From Cryptomeria japonica (lineage: Eukaryota > Streptophyta > Pinopsida > Cupressales > Cupressaceae): a stretch of DNA of 64,000 nucleotides. The stretch covers positions 168,846,361 through 168,910,360 of the forward strand of contig NC_081406.1 of the NCBI RefSeq assembly GCF_030272615.1. The letters run 5' to 3'. This document shows, one piece after another, positions 1-11,809 of the stretch (its first letter is position 1; each line of letters starts with the position of its first letter). Both the position numbers and the translations under genes were made by a program. The notes under the pieces were generated by a model, which saw nothing but the letters and a program-made list of their open reading frames with translations, made no database searches and was not told the origin of the DNA.

Positions 1-3000
1 GAAAATTCTTTACATAATCCATCTTCTCCTCCAAAGATTATATCATCAACAAATACTTCTATAATCAAGATGCCATCATTAGTTATTTTGTAATATAAAT
101 TGTTATATTCATTTACTTTAGTAAAACCAATCTTTAAAAGGTACTTATCCAATCTTCCATACCAAGCTCTTGGAGCTTGTTTCAATCCATAGAAAGCTTT
201 TCTTAACCTGCAAACCATATCATTGTCATCTGTCAAACAAAATCCATCAGGTTGTTCAATGTACACTTCCTCTTCAAGATCTCCATTTAAAAATGCACAT
301 TTAATATCCATTTGATAAACTTTGTAGTTCTTGTGTGCTGCAAAAGCCAAAAATAATCTGACTGCCTCAATTCTAGCTACCGGTGCAAAGGTTTCATTGT
401 AATAAACTCCTTCCTTATGAGAATATCCCTTACACACTAGTCTTGCTTTATTTCTGACAACCTTACCATCTTCATTAAGTTTGTTTCTAAAAACCCATTT
501 GGTTCCAATTACATTTTTATCTTTAGGTCGAGGAACTAATGTCCAAGTGTTGTTTTTGTCAAATTGTTCTAATCCTTCTTCCATAGCTTTAATCCAAAAT
601 TTATCTTCACATGCCTCATTAATAGATGATGGTTCAATTTGAGAAATAAGACATACCTCTTCATTTGCCAATCTTCCTCTTGTCATAACTTCTTTAAACT
701 TGTTTCCAATTATCTGATCTTCAGAATGATTCAGTCTTACATACCAGGGTGTCTTTGGTTGTTGTTGTTCCTCAGTTACTGTGGAATTCTCAGATGATAC
801 CGGGGTAACTGGATCTTCATTCTGTACTGGTGGATTTAGAGTAGATTCATTTGTCAAAAATTTTGTTGCTGGTTCAGAGTCTATATACCTTGAAGTTCCT
901 CTGAATTGTTCATCAATCTTTACATTTGTACTTTCAACAATTTTCTGCAATCTTTTGTTAAAACATCTATATGCCTTGCTCTTAGATGAATAACTAAGAA
1001 ATATTCCTTCATCACTTCTAAGATCAAATTTGCCAATATACTCATCTCTTCTGATATAACATTTACTTCCAAAAATTTTGAAATATTTAAGAGTAGGAGT
1101 ATTACCAAACCATAGTTCATGAGGGGTCTTACCAGTTTCACCTTTGATGTGAACTTTGTTGAATGTATAGACCGTTGTACTGACTGCCTCTCTCCAATAT
1201 ACATGTGGTAGGTTTGATTCTGATAACATACTTTTTGTTGCATCCAAGATAGTTCTATTTTTCCTTTCAACAACTCCATTCTGCTGTGGTGTCCGAGGTG
1301 CTGATAGTTGTCTTCTGATTCCATTTACTTCACATAATGTATTAAACTCCTTAGATGTAAATTCTCCTCCTTGATTTGATCTTAGACATTTGATTTTCTT
1401 ACTGGTTTCATTTTCTACCATTTCTTTGAACAGTTTGAACTTTCCAAGTGCTTCTGATTTTTCTCTGAGAAAAGTAACCCAACACATTCTAGAATAGACA
1501 TCAATGATTAGCATGAAATATCTATCACCTTGTAAGCTTTTAGTTCTAGCTGGACCACATAAATCAGTGTGAATCAAATCAAGAGCATTATTGGATTTTT
1601 CTGGAATACTTTTGAAACTAGCTTTAACTTGTTTTCCAAATTGACATTCCTTACATACTATATTCCGAGGTTTGACAATTTTACGCAAATCTCTAACAGC
1701 CTTAGTAGTACTGATTTTCACCATGCAATCAAAGTTTACATGATAGAGTCTCTTATGCCATAACCAACTTTCATCAATATGAGCAATCAAGCATGTCTTT
1801 TCACTATTATTCAAATGAAAGATATTACCTCTAGTCTGATTACCGATTGCAATTTCCAAACTAGTTCTATTCATGATTTTGCATTTTCCATTTTTGAATT
1901 GTAACTAAAATCCTTTCTCAACTAATTGACCAACACTCAAAAGATTATGCTTTAATCCTTCAACATAGTAAAAATTGTCAGTGTTATGCTTACCATCAAG
2001 AGATATTGTACCCTTACCTTTGATCAAACAAGCTTTGTCATCTCCAAATCTCACTAAGCCTCCATTATATTCTTGAAAGTTCAGGAATTTACCTTTGTCT
2101 CCTGTAATATGATGTGAGCATCCTAAATCAATGATTCATTCATCCTTTACTTCAACTTTAGCTGCCAAGGCCTGTTCTACCGGTTGAGTAGTAGGTGTCA
2201 GTTGATCTTCTATTATAGCAACAAAAACCCATCCATTGTCTGCTGGATCCTGATCAGAATCATCAGTCACACCTTCATCAACAATGTAACAAGATTTGTC
2301 TTTATTCTTCTTAAATATGTATCTCTGATATTCAGGGTTAGGCTTGTATGTTCTTCTAGCTTCTTCTCTTAGTCTAGCATGTCTATCAGGGCATGTTGAA
2401 GCCATATGACCAGTATTATTGCAATTAAAACATTTAAAGGGTGATTTACCTTCATACTTACTTCCAACTGGACCTTTAGGCATTTTCCTTGCAAATAGTG
2501 CTTCAAGTTCTTCAATTTCTTCATTTTCTTTCCTGCTTTCTTCAAGTTCTCTTGTATAAAAGGCTTTCCAATCAAATTTGTCAAATGATGGAGCAGATGA
2601 TGTTGATGCTTTAAAGGCCAAATCTATCTTTATAGTAGCAATAGGACCAAATTCTTCAATTTCAAAAGCTGAAAGTTTCCCAATTAATGTATCCCTAGTT
2701 ACTGATGTATTAGGCATTATTCTTAACTCATTTATAGCAGTGACTTTCATTTTATATGTCGGTGTCAATCCTCTTAAAACTTTTGAAATAATTTCATCCT
2801 CACTTAAGATTCCTCCACAATATTTAATACCCAAAACAATCTCATTTACTCTTTCCATAAAAGTAGAAATCCTTTCATCTTCTTCCATTTTCAGATGTTT
2901 ATACCTGACTCGGAAGCTTTCAAGTTTTACAATTTTGACTGTGGAATCTTCTTCAGTCATTGTTTCCAAATGATCCCAAATAGCTTTAGCAGTAGACCTA

Positions 3001-3254
3001 TCTGATAGTCCCATGATTTGTTGATCTGATAATACACTCAAGAGTGCTTCTCTTGCTTTGCAATCATTTTCCTCATCTTTAGTCAAGTTGGGTAGAGTGG
3101 GCTGACTCTGAGTAGGAGTAGTATAACCATTCTTTGTAACATCCCAGATGTCTTTTCCAATGCAATTTAGATGTGTCTCCATTCTGATCTTCCATATGCC
3201 ATAGCTGGTTCCATCAAGTTTAGGATTGTCCTTCCTGAAATAGTTAGTAGACAT
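1..3254 (-). pseudogene. A1 gag-pol polyprotein, 3' end outside window
   Basis: Starts at the ATG at 3254 (MSTNYFRKDNPKLDG), 42 bases inside the primer-binding site. Residues 1-372 are copia gag with a CCHC knuckle (CFNCNNTGHMASTC, near residue 275). A TGA at 2138-2136 replaces the expected Trp just before the protease motif, which reads DLG instead of DSG. A TAG at 1907-1905 is the second stop. From 1904 to the window edge the same frame stays open for over 600 codons, covering the integrase HHCC region, the integrase core (RSNQGGEF, then [11 protein letters not shown]) and RT up to the catalytic box, which reads FVDD. The two stops and the Ser-to-Leu change in the protease imply it is inactive. 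The domain order is that of copia, not gypsy. Confidence 0.9.
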
Positions 3255-3296
3255 TGGATCTCCTCAAGCTATTAAACTTCCACAAAAGAGGACTAA

Positions 3297-3310
3297 GCTC
3301 TGATGCCAAT
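3297..3310 (-). other. A1 primer-binding site
   Basis: In the element direction this reads attggcatcagagct, directly next to the LTR end. It matches the plant copia primer-binding consensus tggtatcagagc (initiator Met tRNA 3' end) with one change. Confidence 0.8.
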
Positions 3311-4361
3311 TGTTAGGTCCCGAAGACAACTGAGAGTGGGGGGGGTGAATCAGTTGTCAAATAAATTCAAACCAAAACAACTTAACCAACTTGATGCTTA
3401 ATACTGGTAAACTAGTTTAATATGCCGGTAGACAGTTTTAATAGTTAATTGCTATACTGGTAAGGATTAGTGCATGAAACATAAAGATAAAGTCATCCAC
3501 AACACATAACACCAATATTTGTACGTGGAAAACCTGTAAAGGGAAAAACCATGGTGGGAAACCTTACCCACAATCAAATGATACTACTCCAGATAGTAAG
3601 TGTACATAAATGGGGTCTGCACATGTAGAAAGGCCAAACGCCTAGAGCTCATTGCTCAATCACAAATGGGAGTCACACTGACTACAGTTGGATGGTTAAA
3701 TCCAATAAGAATGTACTGCACAGAATAGCATCTTCATATGCTGGATTCAGTACCGGTGTAGTTCTGATTGTCTTCACAAAAACCCTTCTTCAATCTTCAA
3801 ATGATGTCTGCGTGTATAGCTCTGCTTATTCTCGCATATACCTTCACACAACCCTTTTTCGCATTCCACACTTGATCTTACAAATAAGATCTTACATTTA
3901 TACCATAACCTAAGACCAATTTTAGTAGGTCGGCTCTACAAGATATTACAATAAAAACATTTTACAAACAATACAATATCTGATGCAATAACCGATTCAA
4001 AATGTTGGCTTAATGCATTTACAACAATAATTAATCATCTCCATAGCGTGCCATGCTGATCTGGAAAAGATAAATCTGTCGGTGTAACCCTGGACCTATT
4101 TGCCAATAACAACAAATATGCAAATATGAATATACAAATAAACAAAACTCCATGACAAGATGTCCAAACGATGTCTTTGACATTACCAAGTGTTTTCCAT
4201 ATCATTCCAAGTTTCGGTGATCATTATATCTTGCCAGTGTACCAGATACTGGTGACTGTGCATGAGTTACTTGCTTGCCGGTGAATGTTGTTGATTCTCC
4301 AAAGTGCTAGAGTTTTAGTAGGTGTTGACATCAATGACAAAACCATACCAAAATACCAACA
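3311..4361 (-). repeat. A1 5' LTR
   Basis: 1,051-bp LTR starting TGTTAGG and ending CCAACA on the plus strand. The left boundary abuts the primer-binding site; the right boundary is where gypsy integrase coding resumes. It is homologous to the A2 right LTR (46591-47657). Near its element-3' end is a 9-bp perfect inverted repeat (3325-3333 with 3350-3358) around a G-rich loop on the plus strand, C-rich in the element. A further shared motif reads CCACGT-like in the element direction. Confidence 0.88.
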
Positions 4362-5020
4362 CAAGCAGAGTTCACCTACAACAATTTAGTGAACAGGAGT
4401 ACCGGAAGAACACCCTTTCAAATTGTTATCAGAGTACACTCTAGAGGCATATCAGAATTGAGAGACACTAGTAACGAAGATAAAAGGAGTACAAAAGAGG
4501 AAGCATTTGCAGAACATATGAAGACAGTACATACTCAGGTCAAAGAATATTTGGAGGACATGAACAGTAAGTATAAGAAGAAATCAGATGAAAAGAGGAG
4601 ACACAAAGAAGTTGAAGTTGGAGATGAAGTGATGGTGTATCTGAGAAAAGAAATATTTCCAATTGGAACCTACAATAAGTTTAAAATGAGGAAGTTTGGA
4701 CCTTGTAAGATCTTGAAGAAATTTACTTCCAGAAATGCCTATGAAGTGGAGTTACCTGATACTTTGAGTATTTTACCTATATTCAACATTGTAGACCTAC
4801 ATTAGTACCATGAGATAGAATTCAGTGAAGATAGTGCAACAAACTTGGAGAAGCAGATACCCTACAAGGTACCGAACCATATTGAAGACATTTTGGATAG
4901 TAGGATTGAGTGTAGCACCCAAGGCAAATAATATAGAGAGTACTTTGTGAAGTGGAGGGATAGACTAGTTGAAGACTCATCATGGATTTATTAGGCAGAG
5001 GTAGACCGTCTTGGTTTTCA
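4362..5020 (+). pseudogene. Chromovirus (Ty3/gypsy) integrase C-terminus with chromodomain
   Basis: In frame from 4366 the sequence reads AEFTYNNLVNRSTGRTPF, the standard C-terminal part of gypsy integrase. It continues into the basic GPY/F-type region (VGDEVMVYLRKE, FGPCKILKK, YEVELPDTL, FNIVDLH). After a TAG at 4803 the same frame carries a chromodomain (REYFVKWRDRLVEDSSWI, about 4935-4988), interrupted by TAA at ~4929 and followed by TAG at ~4992. The domain order integrase-chromodomain marks a chromovirus. The upstream part was displaced by the A1 insertion, so the fragment is dead on both counts. In active relatives the chromodomain directs insertion to histone-marked chromatin. Confidence 0.88.
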
Positions 5021-5893
5021 TCTGACCCCTACAAAGTGAGGGACTCACTTTTCATCAACCCTGGATGTTTGATGCAAGAGCATCCCTGGTTCTTGGCAAT
5101 CTTGCATCAACTAAAATATTTTCTTTTCTATTTGCTTCCTATTTTACAGTTTCAACATTTCTTTCTAAATTTTCTCACCGGACCTTGTGGAGCTAGATTT
5201 TTTTTGTGGACATGTTCATCTACCTTATCCTAAGTATGTGGGATGTTTAGATATTTTTCCAACAAGTTATCACTTCCTGAAAGTGAGATAGTTTTCTAGC
5301 TCGGAGCACCGGAACTGCTTGGACCTATCTGCTAATGGAGAATCTTGCAGATCATTTATGTAGCTTGAGGAGATTCATTCCATTTTTTCTAAAGTTCCTT
5401 GGCTTGTGACTAACCTTTCCTTGGGTCTGCACCTCATTCTATGTATTTTCTACAGGGATTCGTTTGGTAGAGGCTGACCTTGTTATTTTACACATTACAT
5501 CTTCTTCATCAACAATTGTTGTCATCTTCGGCCAATGCGGATCATCCTTGAGCTATGAATATCATATAAATCAATGTAATCAAGCTTTTAGAATCAAGTA
5601 AGACGGATATAGAAGATTATCTAGAAGGTGAGGATATCCAAATTTGGCTTGCATCCTTGCTTGAGCCCGGATACTGTATTTGAGAATGTTTGTAATCAGT
5701 CATGTGTGCCGAATCTATAAGCCCGCATGTTGTTGGCCAATTTGTATTTGAATTATTTGATATAATAAAAGGTTGTTTCTTCATTACCTCCATCACGTTG
5801 TGTTGCTTTCGTTGTGTGACTCTTTTTGCACAGTCCAGACTGTTCTTTTTGAGGACTTGCTCCTGTCGTGACTACACCAAAGTTGGAAGGTAA
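5021..5893 (+). repeat. Probable chromovirus 3' UTR and LTR remnant
   Basis: Lies directly downstream of the chromodomain, where the 3' UTR and 3' LTR of a chromovirus are expected. A short inverted pair (gatgcaagag near 5070, cttgcatcaa near 5101) and an aataaaagg-like signal near 5764 fit an LTR. No second copy is in the window, so boundaries are guesses. Short open stretches here are riddled with stops and match nothing I recognise. Confidence 0.4.
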
Positions 5894-6017
5894 GAAAGAA
5901 AGAGGCTCCATGACCATATTGAAGGAATGAAATGGTAAGTATACAAGCATAATTAAATAGAATATTCCATCTTATCATGGGACTTGGTATACAAAATTAA
6001 ATATTACAACCTATTAA

Positions 6018-6056
<39 letters not shown>

Positions 6057-6704
6057 TATTTGGTCAAATGTGCAATACTTATTACAATTTCACTTATATT
6101 TTTTGTAAAATAAATAAAAGGTAAATATAGATTTTAGCATACATCATAAAAATAATAAATAAATAATTGAGAATACTTTATTCTTAAAATGTTTCTAGAT
6201 TGTTATTTTTATACTATTCTAAACTTTTAAGAGATCTGGTCAAATTATTGAAATTTAATTATATTAGCTTTTTGGTCAACTCGACAATACATATTGTGAT
6301 TATTCTTGTATCTACTTTAAATTAGATAAAAGGTAATTTTTTACATAAAAAAATCTCTATAGAATATGACGAGAAAAAATAGATTAGAATTTGATAACAT
6401 TTCATACTTACAAATATTGTATATTTGCATTTATTATTTTTTCTAATGTAGGAGGAATTGATCCTGTCAAACTATTGAATCTCAAATCCCTGAAAAAAGG
6501 AAATTCAATTTAATTAATAAAATAAAATTACTTCTCTCACATAATCAATTTATAACTAAAATAATCTTTAGAATTTAAATATTAATAATTAAACCTATTA
6601 AATACAATTAATAGATTCCTAACACATATAATCATAAAATAAAATTATAATGTCTCTTTATCATTAATTTGTTTTCCCTACATATTTAACTTAGAATTTA
6701 TGTT
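5894..6704. other. AT-rich spacer
   Basis: About 800 bp of AT-rich sequence with no recognisable coding or element signature. It contains the TA microsatellite at 6020-6053 and ends in the 17-bp sequence aacttagaatttatgtt (6688-6704), which recurs at 37266-37282. Confidence 0.6.
6020..6053. repeat. (TA)n microsatellite
   Basis: An uninterrupted run of about 16-17 TA dinucleotides. Confidence 0.98.
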
Positions 6705-8382
6705 AAAAGCCAAGTATTTAGAGTCACAAGAACCATAAAGAATATTTATTGTACTTGATCTCCCTTCAGGGTCTCAAATGTGGATCTTTTTGCTCAAATG
6801 TGAGAAATTGTTTCTCCCCAATTTAACCTGGTTAGTTCATGATGGGAAAACAATATGCTTTTGGGAAGATTCATGGAATGACTTCTCTCCATTAGATCGA
6901 TTGGAAGACATGGATGAAATCAAAGTTGTTCTTAAAGCTTCTTAGGGAAACAAGGTTTGTGATTATTTTTTGTCCTCATAATTTGATGGTGTTTGGAAAG
7001 ACATTTTCAATGTGGTAGATCCAGTTACTCAACAACAGAGATTGTTTCAAGAGCTTAAAAATAGAGTAATTTATTTGATCAAAAGCACAAGAGATAAATT
7101 AATTTGAATGCCTTCACAAATGGGTTCTTATTCTGTGAAGCAAGGGTATAATTATCTCACTAATAAGGATCAAAGTCAACAATCAAGATGTTTTTCATTT
7201 TGTTTGATTAGGGTTGGTCTACAAAAGTCAGGGTCTTTTTCTTGGCTTTCTCTTAAAGGGTGTATTTTAACCAATGAAAGGTTGGTTTCTTTAGGCATAG
7301 CTCAATCCTTTAATTGTATTTTCTACAATAAAGTAGTGGAATGAAGAGATCATTTGCTTATTAATTGTGAATTTACTCGAGATCATTGGAAATGGCTTCT
7401 TAATAGACTTCATTGGGCATCTTCCCTTCATTCAAATTTGGTGGTTTTTGAATCTTTGTCAAGGTTATTTAAAGATTCTTTTTTTCTAGTCATCTGGGAA
7501 GTTGCTCCGGCTATTGTAGTTTGGAATATTTGGTGTGAGATGAATAATAGAATCTTCATAAAGGAAATTAATAAGTCTGATTTAGTTGTAAACAAGAGTG
7601 AAATTCCAATCTCTAAATTAGTAAGGGCATATACCATTAAGCACAAAAATTTGGACTTGTCTTTTACCTCATGGGATAGAAACATTTTAAATGAATGAAA
7701 GTATTTAAAAATTCCCTTCAAAGGATGCATCATTAACAATACTGATAAGAGAATCAATAGAAAAGAAATTAGATGGAAGCCTCCTGATAATAACTTTTGC
7801 AAACTTAATTTTGAAGGTGCTTCTAAGGGTAACCTAGGAATTTAGGGTATTGGGTGTGTTGTTAGAGATCAAATGGGTAAGGTAATTATAGTTGGAGTAG
7901 CAAAAATCCCTAATACCACAAATAATGTGGAAGAGGAAATGGTGCTTTTATTTGGTATTAGGCTAGCTATCAACAGTAAGGTTAGGAATTTAGTCATAGA
8001 AGGGATTCTGTGAATATAATTATGGCTCTCAAAATTTATGAGGATCCTAATTGGAAAATTGATTACATTATCTAGGAAGTCAAGAGATCAATGCTAAATT
8101 TGGAAAACTTTGTTATTGTTTTTTTCTTCAAAGAAGCAAATAAGCTTGCGGATTTATAGGAAAATCAAGGATGCTTACTCCTAAATGGTGAAAAAAATCT
8201 CTGTGAAAATGACATCATATAAAATGATACCCTCAAATGGTCATACAATGAGGATCGTGGTACTTTTATTAACTAGCATGTGTGTGGTCATGTGCAGATT
8301 GTAACATCTTTGTGGCATTGAATTTAGTTACATCCCTTTGATGTACTTCATCTTTTCATTGCAGGCAAGTTGTTTGGGGTAT
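6705..8382 (+). pseudogene. 5'-truncated LINE ORF2: zinc-binding and RNase H regions
   Basis: Reads as the C-terminal third of a plant L1-type ORF2. From 6705: AKYLESQEP, then GSQMWIFLLKC and NLTWLVHDGKTICFWEDSW, then the reverse-transcriptase zinc-binding region (YSVKQGYNYL, FSWLSLKGCILTNERLVSLG, FNCIFYNKVVE, HLLINCEF). The second Cys of the finger is Tyr. An RNase H-like domain follows at ~7740-8170 (KLNFEGASKGN, VVRDQMGKVI, EEMVLLFGIRLA). The first catalytic Asp reads Glu, and a one-base loss disrupts the second motif (expected IEGDS). Many stops make it a pseudogene. Its start coincides with the end of a 17-bp repeat, so this is probably the real truncation point of the insertion. Confidence 0.85.
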
Positions 8383-9278
8383 TGTAAACACTCAAAATTT
8401 TCCTAGCCTAATTAAATAAATATTGTATTTATTTAATTATTTTATCCTAAGCCTTCTATTAATTAAATAGATTTTTATTTATTTAATTATTTCATTTATC
8501 CTCTTCTAGCCTTTCCCTATTTAAATAATTTTTTTTTACTTATTTAAATTATTGTTTCCCAAAATTAAATAAATATTTTATTTATTTATTTGATTGGCTC
8601 CACTTCTTCTATTAATTAAATATATCTTTATTTATTTAATTAATTCATTACTTTTTCCATTCATGACACTTGTTGTTTATCTCTTGATTTTATCTTAACC
8701 ACCCCTTCATATTTTATCATTTTCCCTACCTACCCTCTAATCTTAGCTGACCATTTATCTTTTCACCTCTTAATCCTATCCCCCCATTTCTAAGGTGTTC
8801 TCTATATAAGAGGATTCCTTCATCATTTCATAACCCTAACTAATGCATCTACCCTAACGAGCATGATCAATCAATCTTTATGTGGTCAATCACTCAAGCA
8901 TCTACACAACCACAATCCATTATTTGTTGAGATTATGTGCACATATAAAATCTAAGAGCAACTATATCAAACAAGATCAATGAAAATAGAAAAAAATAGA
9001 GATAAAACCCTACTATGCATGTGAAGGGTACAATATTTCTATTTTGTTGATGTTTTACATGTTTTAGGTTCTTGATTGGTGTATGGTGTATTTTAATTGT
9101 AGAACTAGGGTTTTTATGTGGTTGGATCTTTGTTTGGTTTTATAATATTTTATCATCCCAATTTTTCCATATACAAGTATGATTGAGGTATTCCAACATT
9201 TGCAATTTTCCATATTAGGTGATGTGATATTCACTTCATTCATGGGCTACAAACTATGTGTATCCTACATGAAATGGT
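8383..9278 (+). repeat. LTR-like sequence with hairpin cluster and TATA box
   Basis: Starts tgtaaacactcaaaattttcc where LINE coding is lost. It contains five AT-rich inverted repeats (8410-~8645), a TATA-type promoter (tctatataagag, ~8806) and a downstream leader rich in short catca/atcaa motifs, all common in plant gypsy LTRs. It is interrupted at 9279 by E3 and probably resumes at 36143. No partner LTR is in the window, so the family and right boundary are uncertain. Confidence 0.45.
8410..8438. repeat. 13-bp perfect palindrome, first of a series
   Basis: aattaaataaata, a 3-base loop, then its exact reverse complement. Four further AT-rich palindromes follow at roughly 8457-8490, 8518-8552, 8565-8600 and 8617-8645, each built on the same taaataaa/tttattta core. 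Confidence 0.85.
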
Positions 9279-10214
9279 TGTTGGCAATTGACACTCATCC
9301 GGTTTAGTTGTGTTGTCATTGATGGCAACACATATCATTTTGGGTTGGACACTTAATCGATACTCACCAGTACTCATGATTCAGCAATCAGCATTCAATT
9401 CATTCGACAGACAAGGGAAACTGACAAACTAGGAACTGGTATATGAGGTCGACATAGGAGATTGATCTGGCAGGTCTACATGGAAACAATCAATGGCATT
9501 CATCACGAAGTTTAATGTATTTATTTTTCTCTAGGCCAACATGTAAATAAATTGTAATATCATTGTAAGCTGACATAAGGCATTCATGTTTATGTCTGGG
9601 AAGGGTATTTAAATCAATCCTGTTAGGTTATTTTGGAGATACATATAGAGAGAAGAAATATATAGTGTTGTGTTATTGTGCGAGAAATATTGATTGACTG
9701 AATGCGAATGTAATATTCTGTAGTCAATCTTGGTTATTGGTTTAGAGGCTTTGAGAAGTAAGTTACTAGTAAAGGAGGACACAGTGAAACTGATACAAAC
9801 AATGCTTGAACTAAAACTCATCCAACATAGCAGATGCATTCTCTAAGTTCAAAATTTTGTTTGTAAACTAATATTTGGTGTTTGTAGTCAGTGAGGCTCC
9901 TTTTGTGATGAGAAGTGCGCTCTAGGTTGTTGGCCTTCTGCATGTGCAGGCCCCTATTGTAATTTTTATTCATTTGGCCAGTGGATAGATATTGTGGGTC
10001 ACCAATCCCACTGTGGTTTTTCCTCTTTGAGGTTTTCCATGTATAAATCTTTGTGTTATGGTGTATGTTCTTATGGTGGCATCATTTATACTTACTATTA
10101 TATTCTTTTATGGTTACCGGTTACTGAATTACTTTGTTAATAAGGTTAATATTAATCTCACTAGTAGAACACTGATTCAAACCCCCTCCCTCTCAATGTT
10201 CTTGGATTCCAACA
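9279..10214 (+). repeat. E3 5' LTR
   Basis: 936 bp, TGTTGG...CCAACA. Homologous to 21483-21586 plus 35321-36142 at roughly 90 percent by eye over sampled stretches. Contains the shared ttgtcattgatggcaacac motif at ~9314-9334, a cactgtggtttttcctctttgaggttttcc block near 10010-10038, and a C-tract hairpin (10166-10175 with 10193-10202, one mismatch) just before the end. Confidence 0.9.
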
Positions 10215-10231
10215 ATTGGTATCAGAGCTTG
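10215..10231 (+). other. E3 primer-binding site
   Basis: attggtatcagagcttg directly follows the LTR CCAACA end. The core tggtatcagagc is the plant copia initiator-Met tRNA primer site without a mismatch. Confidence 0.9.
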
Positions 10232-10282
10232 GTACCTTGGAGTAAGTCTAATGACTTAAGGAAGATCCTGAATCTAGAATCC

Positions 10283-11430
10283 ATGGAGATGAGTTTGGAG
10301 AAACAACTTGAAGTAGAACTTGAAGATTATGATGTTGAAAGGATGAAGAACTTGAAGTTGCAAAATGAGTTGAACTCTACAAAGGAATTCATTCTTATCC
10401 TACAAGAGAGACTATCATCTTCTCAAGCTAGAAGGAAGGAACTTTTACAAAATCAGGATGATGAAGAAAAGAATACACTTAAAGAACAATGTCAAAAGCT
10501 GAGTCAGGAGAATACTGTCATGAAGAATGAAATGCAAGACCTAACCATGAGGATGTCCAAGGATATTGAAGACTGAAAGAAGAATGCAAAAAATCTTGGT
10601 AAATCACTGAAAGACAAATCTGAGGAAAGCATTAGGTAGGAACATGAGAATAATATGTTGAGAACTCAACTGGTACAAATCTAGAATAATGAGCAAGAGT
10701 TGGAAAGATTGATAACAGTCCTAAGGGGAGATCTAGATACTACGAATGAATACAAAGACAAGTTAAAGAAAAGTTCTGCAAAGCTTGATGAGCTATTAAA
10801 GGATCAAAGGTGCAAGGGAGACAGTAGAGGTCTTGGATTTGAGCATGGATAAAGCTCTGGTACTGCAAATGAAGTTGAAACAACTGATCAAAAGGAGAAC
10901 CCACCTATCAATGGAAACTAGATATCATCGATAAGGCAACCCAATGCACATAAATTCAATAGTAGATATTTTGTTTGCAATAAATTTGGTCATATGGAAA
11001 GACATTGCAGAAATAGAGCAAATTAGGACAATAATGCAGTTCCCGATCAATGTTCAAATTGTAAGAATGTTGTCATAGGATAGAAGATTGTAGAATGAAT
11101 ATGAAATGTAATGCATGTGGAAAGTTTGGACATATGGCTAATCAATGCAGGTAAAGGAATGATCAAGGATACACTAAAGCAATTCAGAAAAATAATGTCA
11201 CTTGCTATGCATGCAATAAAATAGGACATATTGCTAAATTTTATAGAAGCAAGAACAATCGGGTAGGAAATGATGAGAAATGAAAACATAAGGTTGATGA
11301 TATTTGGAAGGAGAATAATATGAAATGGGTTAGGACATTTGAAGACCAACTGACAGAGACAAACAATTTGGTTAATCAACTGACAGAGCAGAATGTTCCT
11401 ACACCGACACGAAACTCATCTGGTAACTAA
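10283..11430 (+). pseudogene. E3 ORF1: coiled-coil gag-like protein with four zinc knuckles
   Basis: The chosen start (MEMSLEKQLEVELEDYDVE) is the first ATG in frame after the primer-binding site. The N-terminal ~180 residues form a long charged coiled coil (LEKQLEVELEDYDVERMKN, LKEQCQKLSQENTVMKNE). Four CCHC-type motifs follow: VCNKFGHMERHC with its first Cys changed to Tyr; CSNCKN followed by HRIEDC after a one-base frameshift near 11068; CNACGKFGHMANQC, intact; and CYACNKIGHIAKFY with its last Cys changed to Tyr. In-frame stops lie near 10574, 10636, 10681, 10849 and 10918. Four knuckles after a coiled coil suggest a nucleic-acid-binding, self-assembling gag-like role. I see no typical copia gag block like those of A, B and C. 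Confidence 0.75.
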
Positions 11431-11809
11431 GGCATTAGCCTTAGGGGTAGGCAAATTAATGATAGATCTTGGATTACCCCTCGTAGAAGTCTGAAATCTT
11501 GTTTCAGATCTTGGAGAAGTTAGACTGAAGATTTTCTTGTACTGAGCTTATGGATTTTGAATCCGGGATGATAGGTTGGCACGCATTTATGTCAATGTGA
11601 AATTAGGGTTTTCATAGAATAAGAGGGAAATACTGGTTCAATCCTGATCACACAACATTCAGGGTGAAGCAGAGTGAGTTTAAGGCGATTCAAGGTAATC
11701 AAGAGCATTTTCAAGTGAATTTTAGTGCATTTAGAGCGGATTTTCAAGAGCTTTTACTAGTGAAGGTTGTGAGGTATTTTATCAGTTTCCATGATATATT
11801 TTATTTGCA
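11431..11809 (+). other. E3 gap between ORF1 and ORF2
   Basis: About 380 bp without a long frame. It contains short decayed coding-like phrases but no recognisable protease or pol motif. Confidence 0.5.

Larger units (their letters stand above)
1..4361 (-). mobile_element. Copia element A1 (partial, minus strand)
   Basis: Ty1/copia LTR retrotransposon read right to left: 5' LTR (3311-4361), primer-binding site, gag, protease, integrase and the start of reverse transcriptase. The window begins inside RT, so RNase H, polypurine tract and 3' LTR lie outside. Its right edge falls exactly where a gypsy integrase frame resumes (4362 onward), so A1 inserted into that gypsy element. It belongs to the same family as A2 at 41331-47657, from matching LTR and gag sequence. 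It is the best preserved element here: only two in-frame stops were seen over about 3.25 kb. Confidence 0.93.

Noticed and set aside
920-1324. 134-codon minus-strand ORF
   Set aside because: It overlaps the A1 integrase coding in another frame; the real frame gives integrase motifs, this one does not.
2578-2973. 131-codon plus-strand ORF
   Set aside because: Antisense shadow of A1 gag.
4982-5233. 83-codon ORF after the chromodomain
   Set aside because: Mostly hydrophobic chance frame in the gypsy 3' UTR/LTR; the chromodomain frame is a different one.
7428-7802. 124-codon minus-strand ORF
   Set aside because: Antisense of the LINE zinc-binding/RNase H region.
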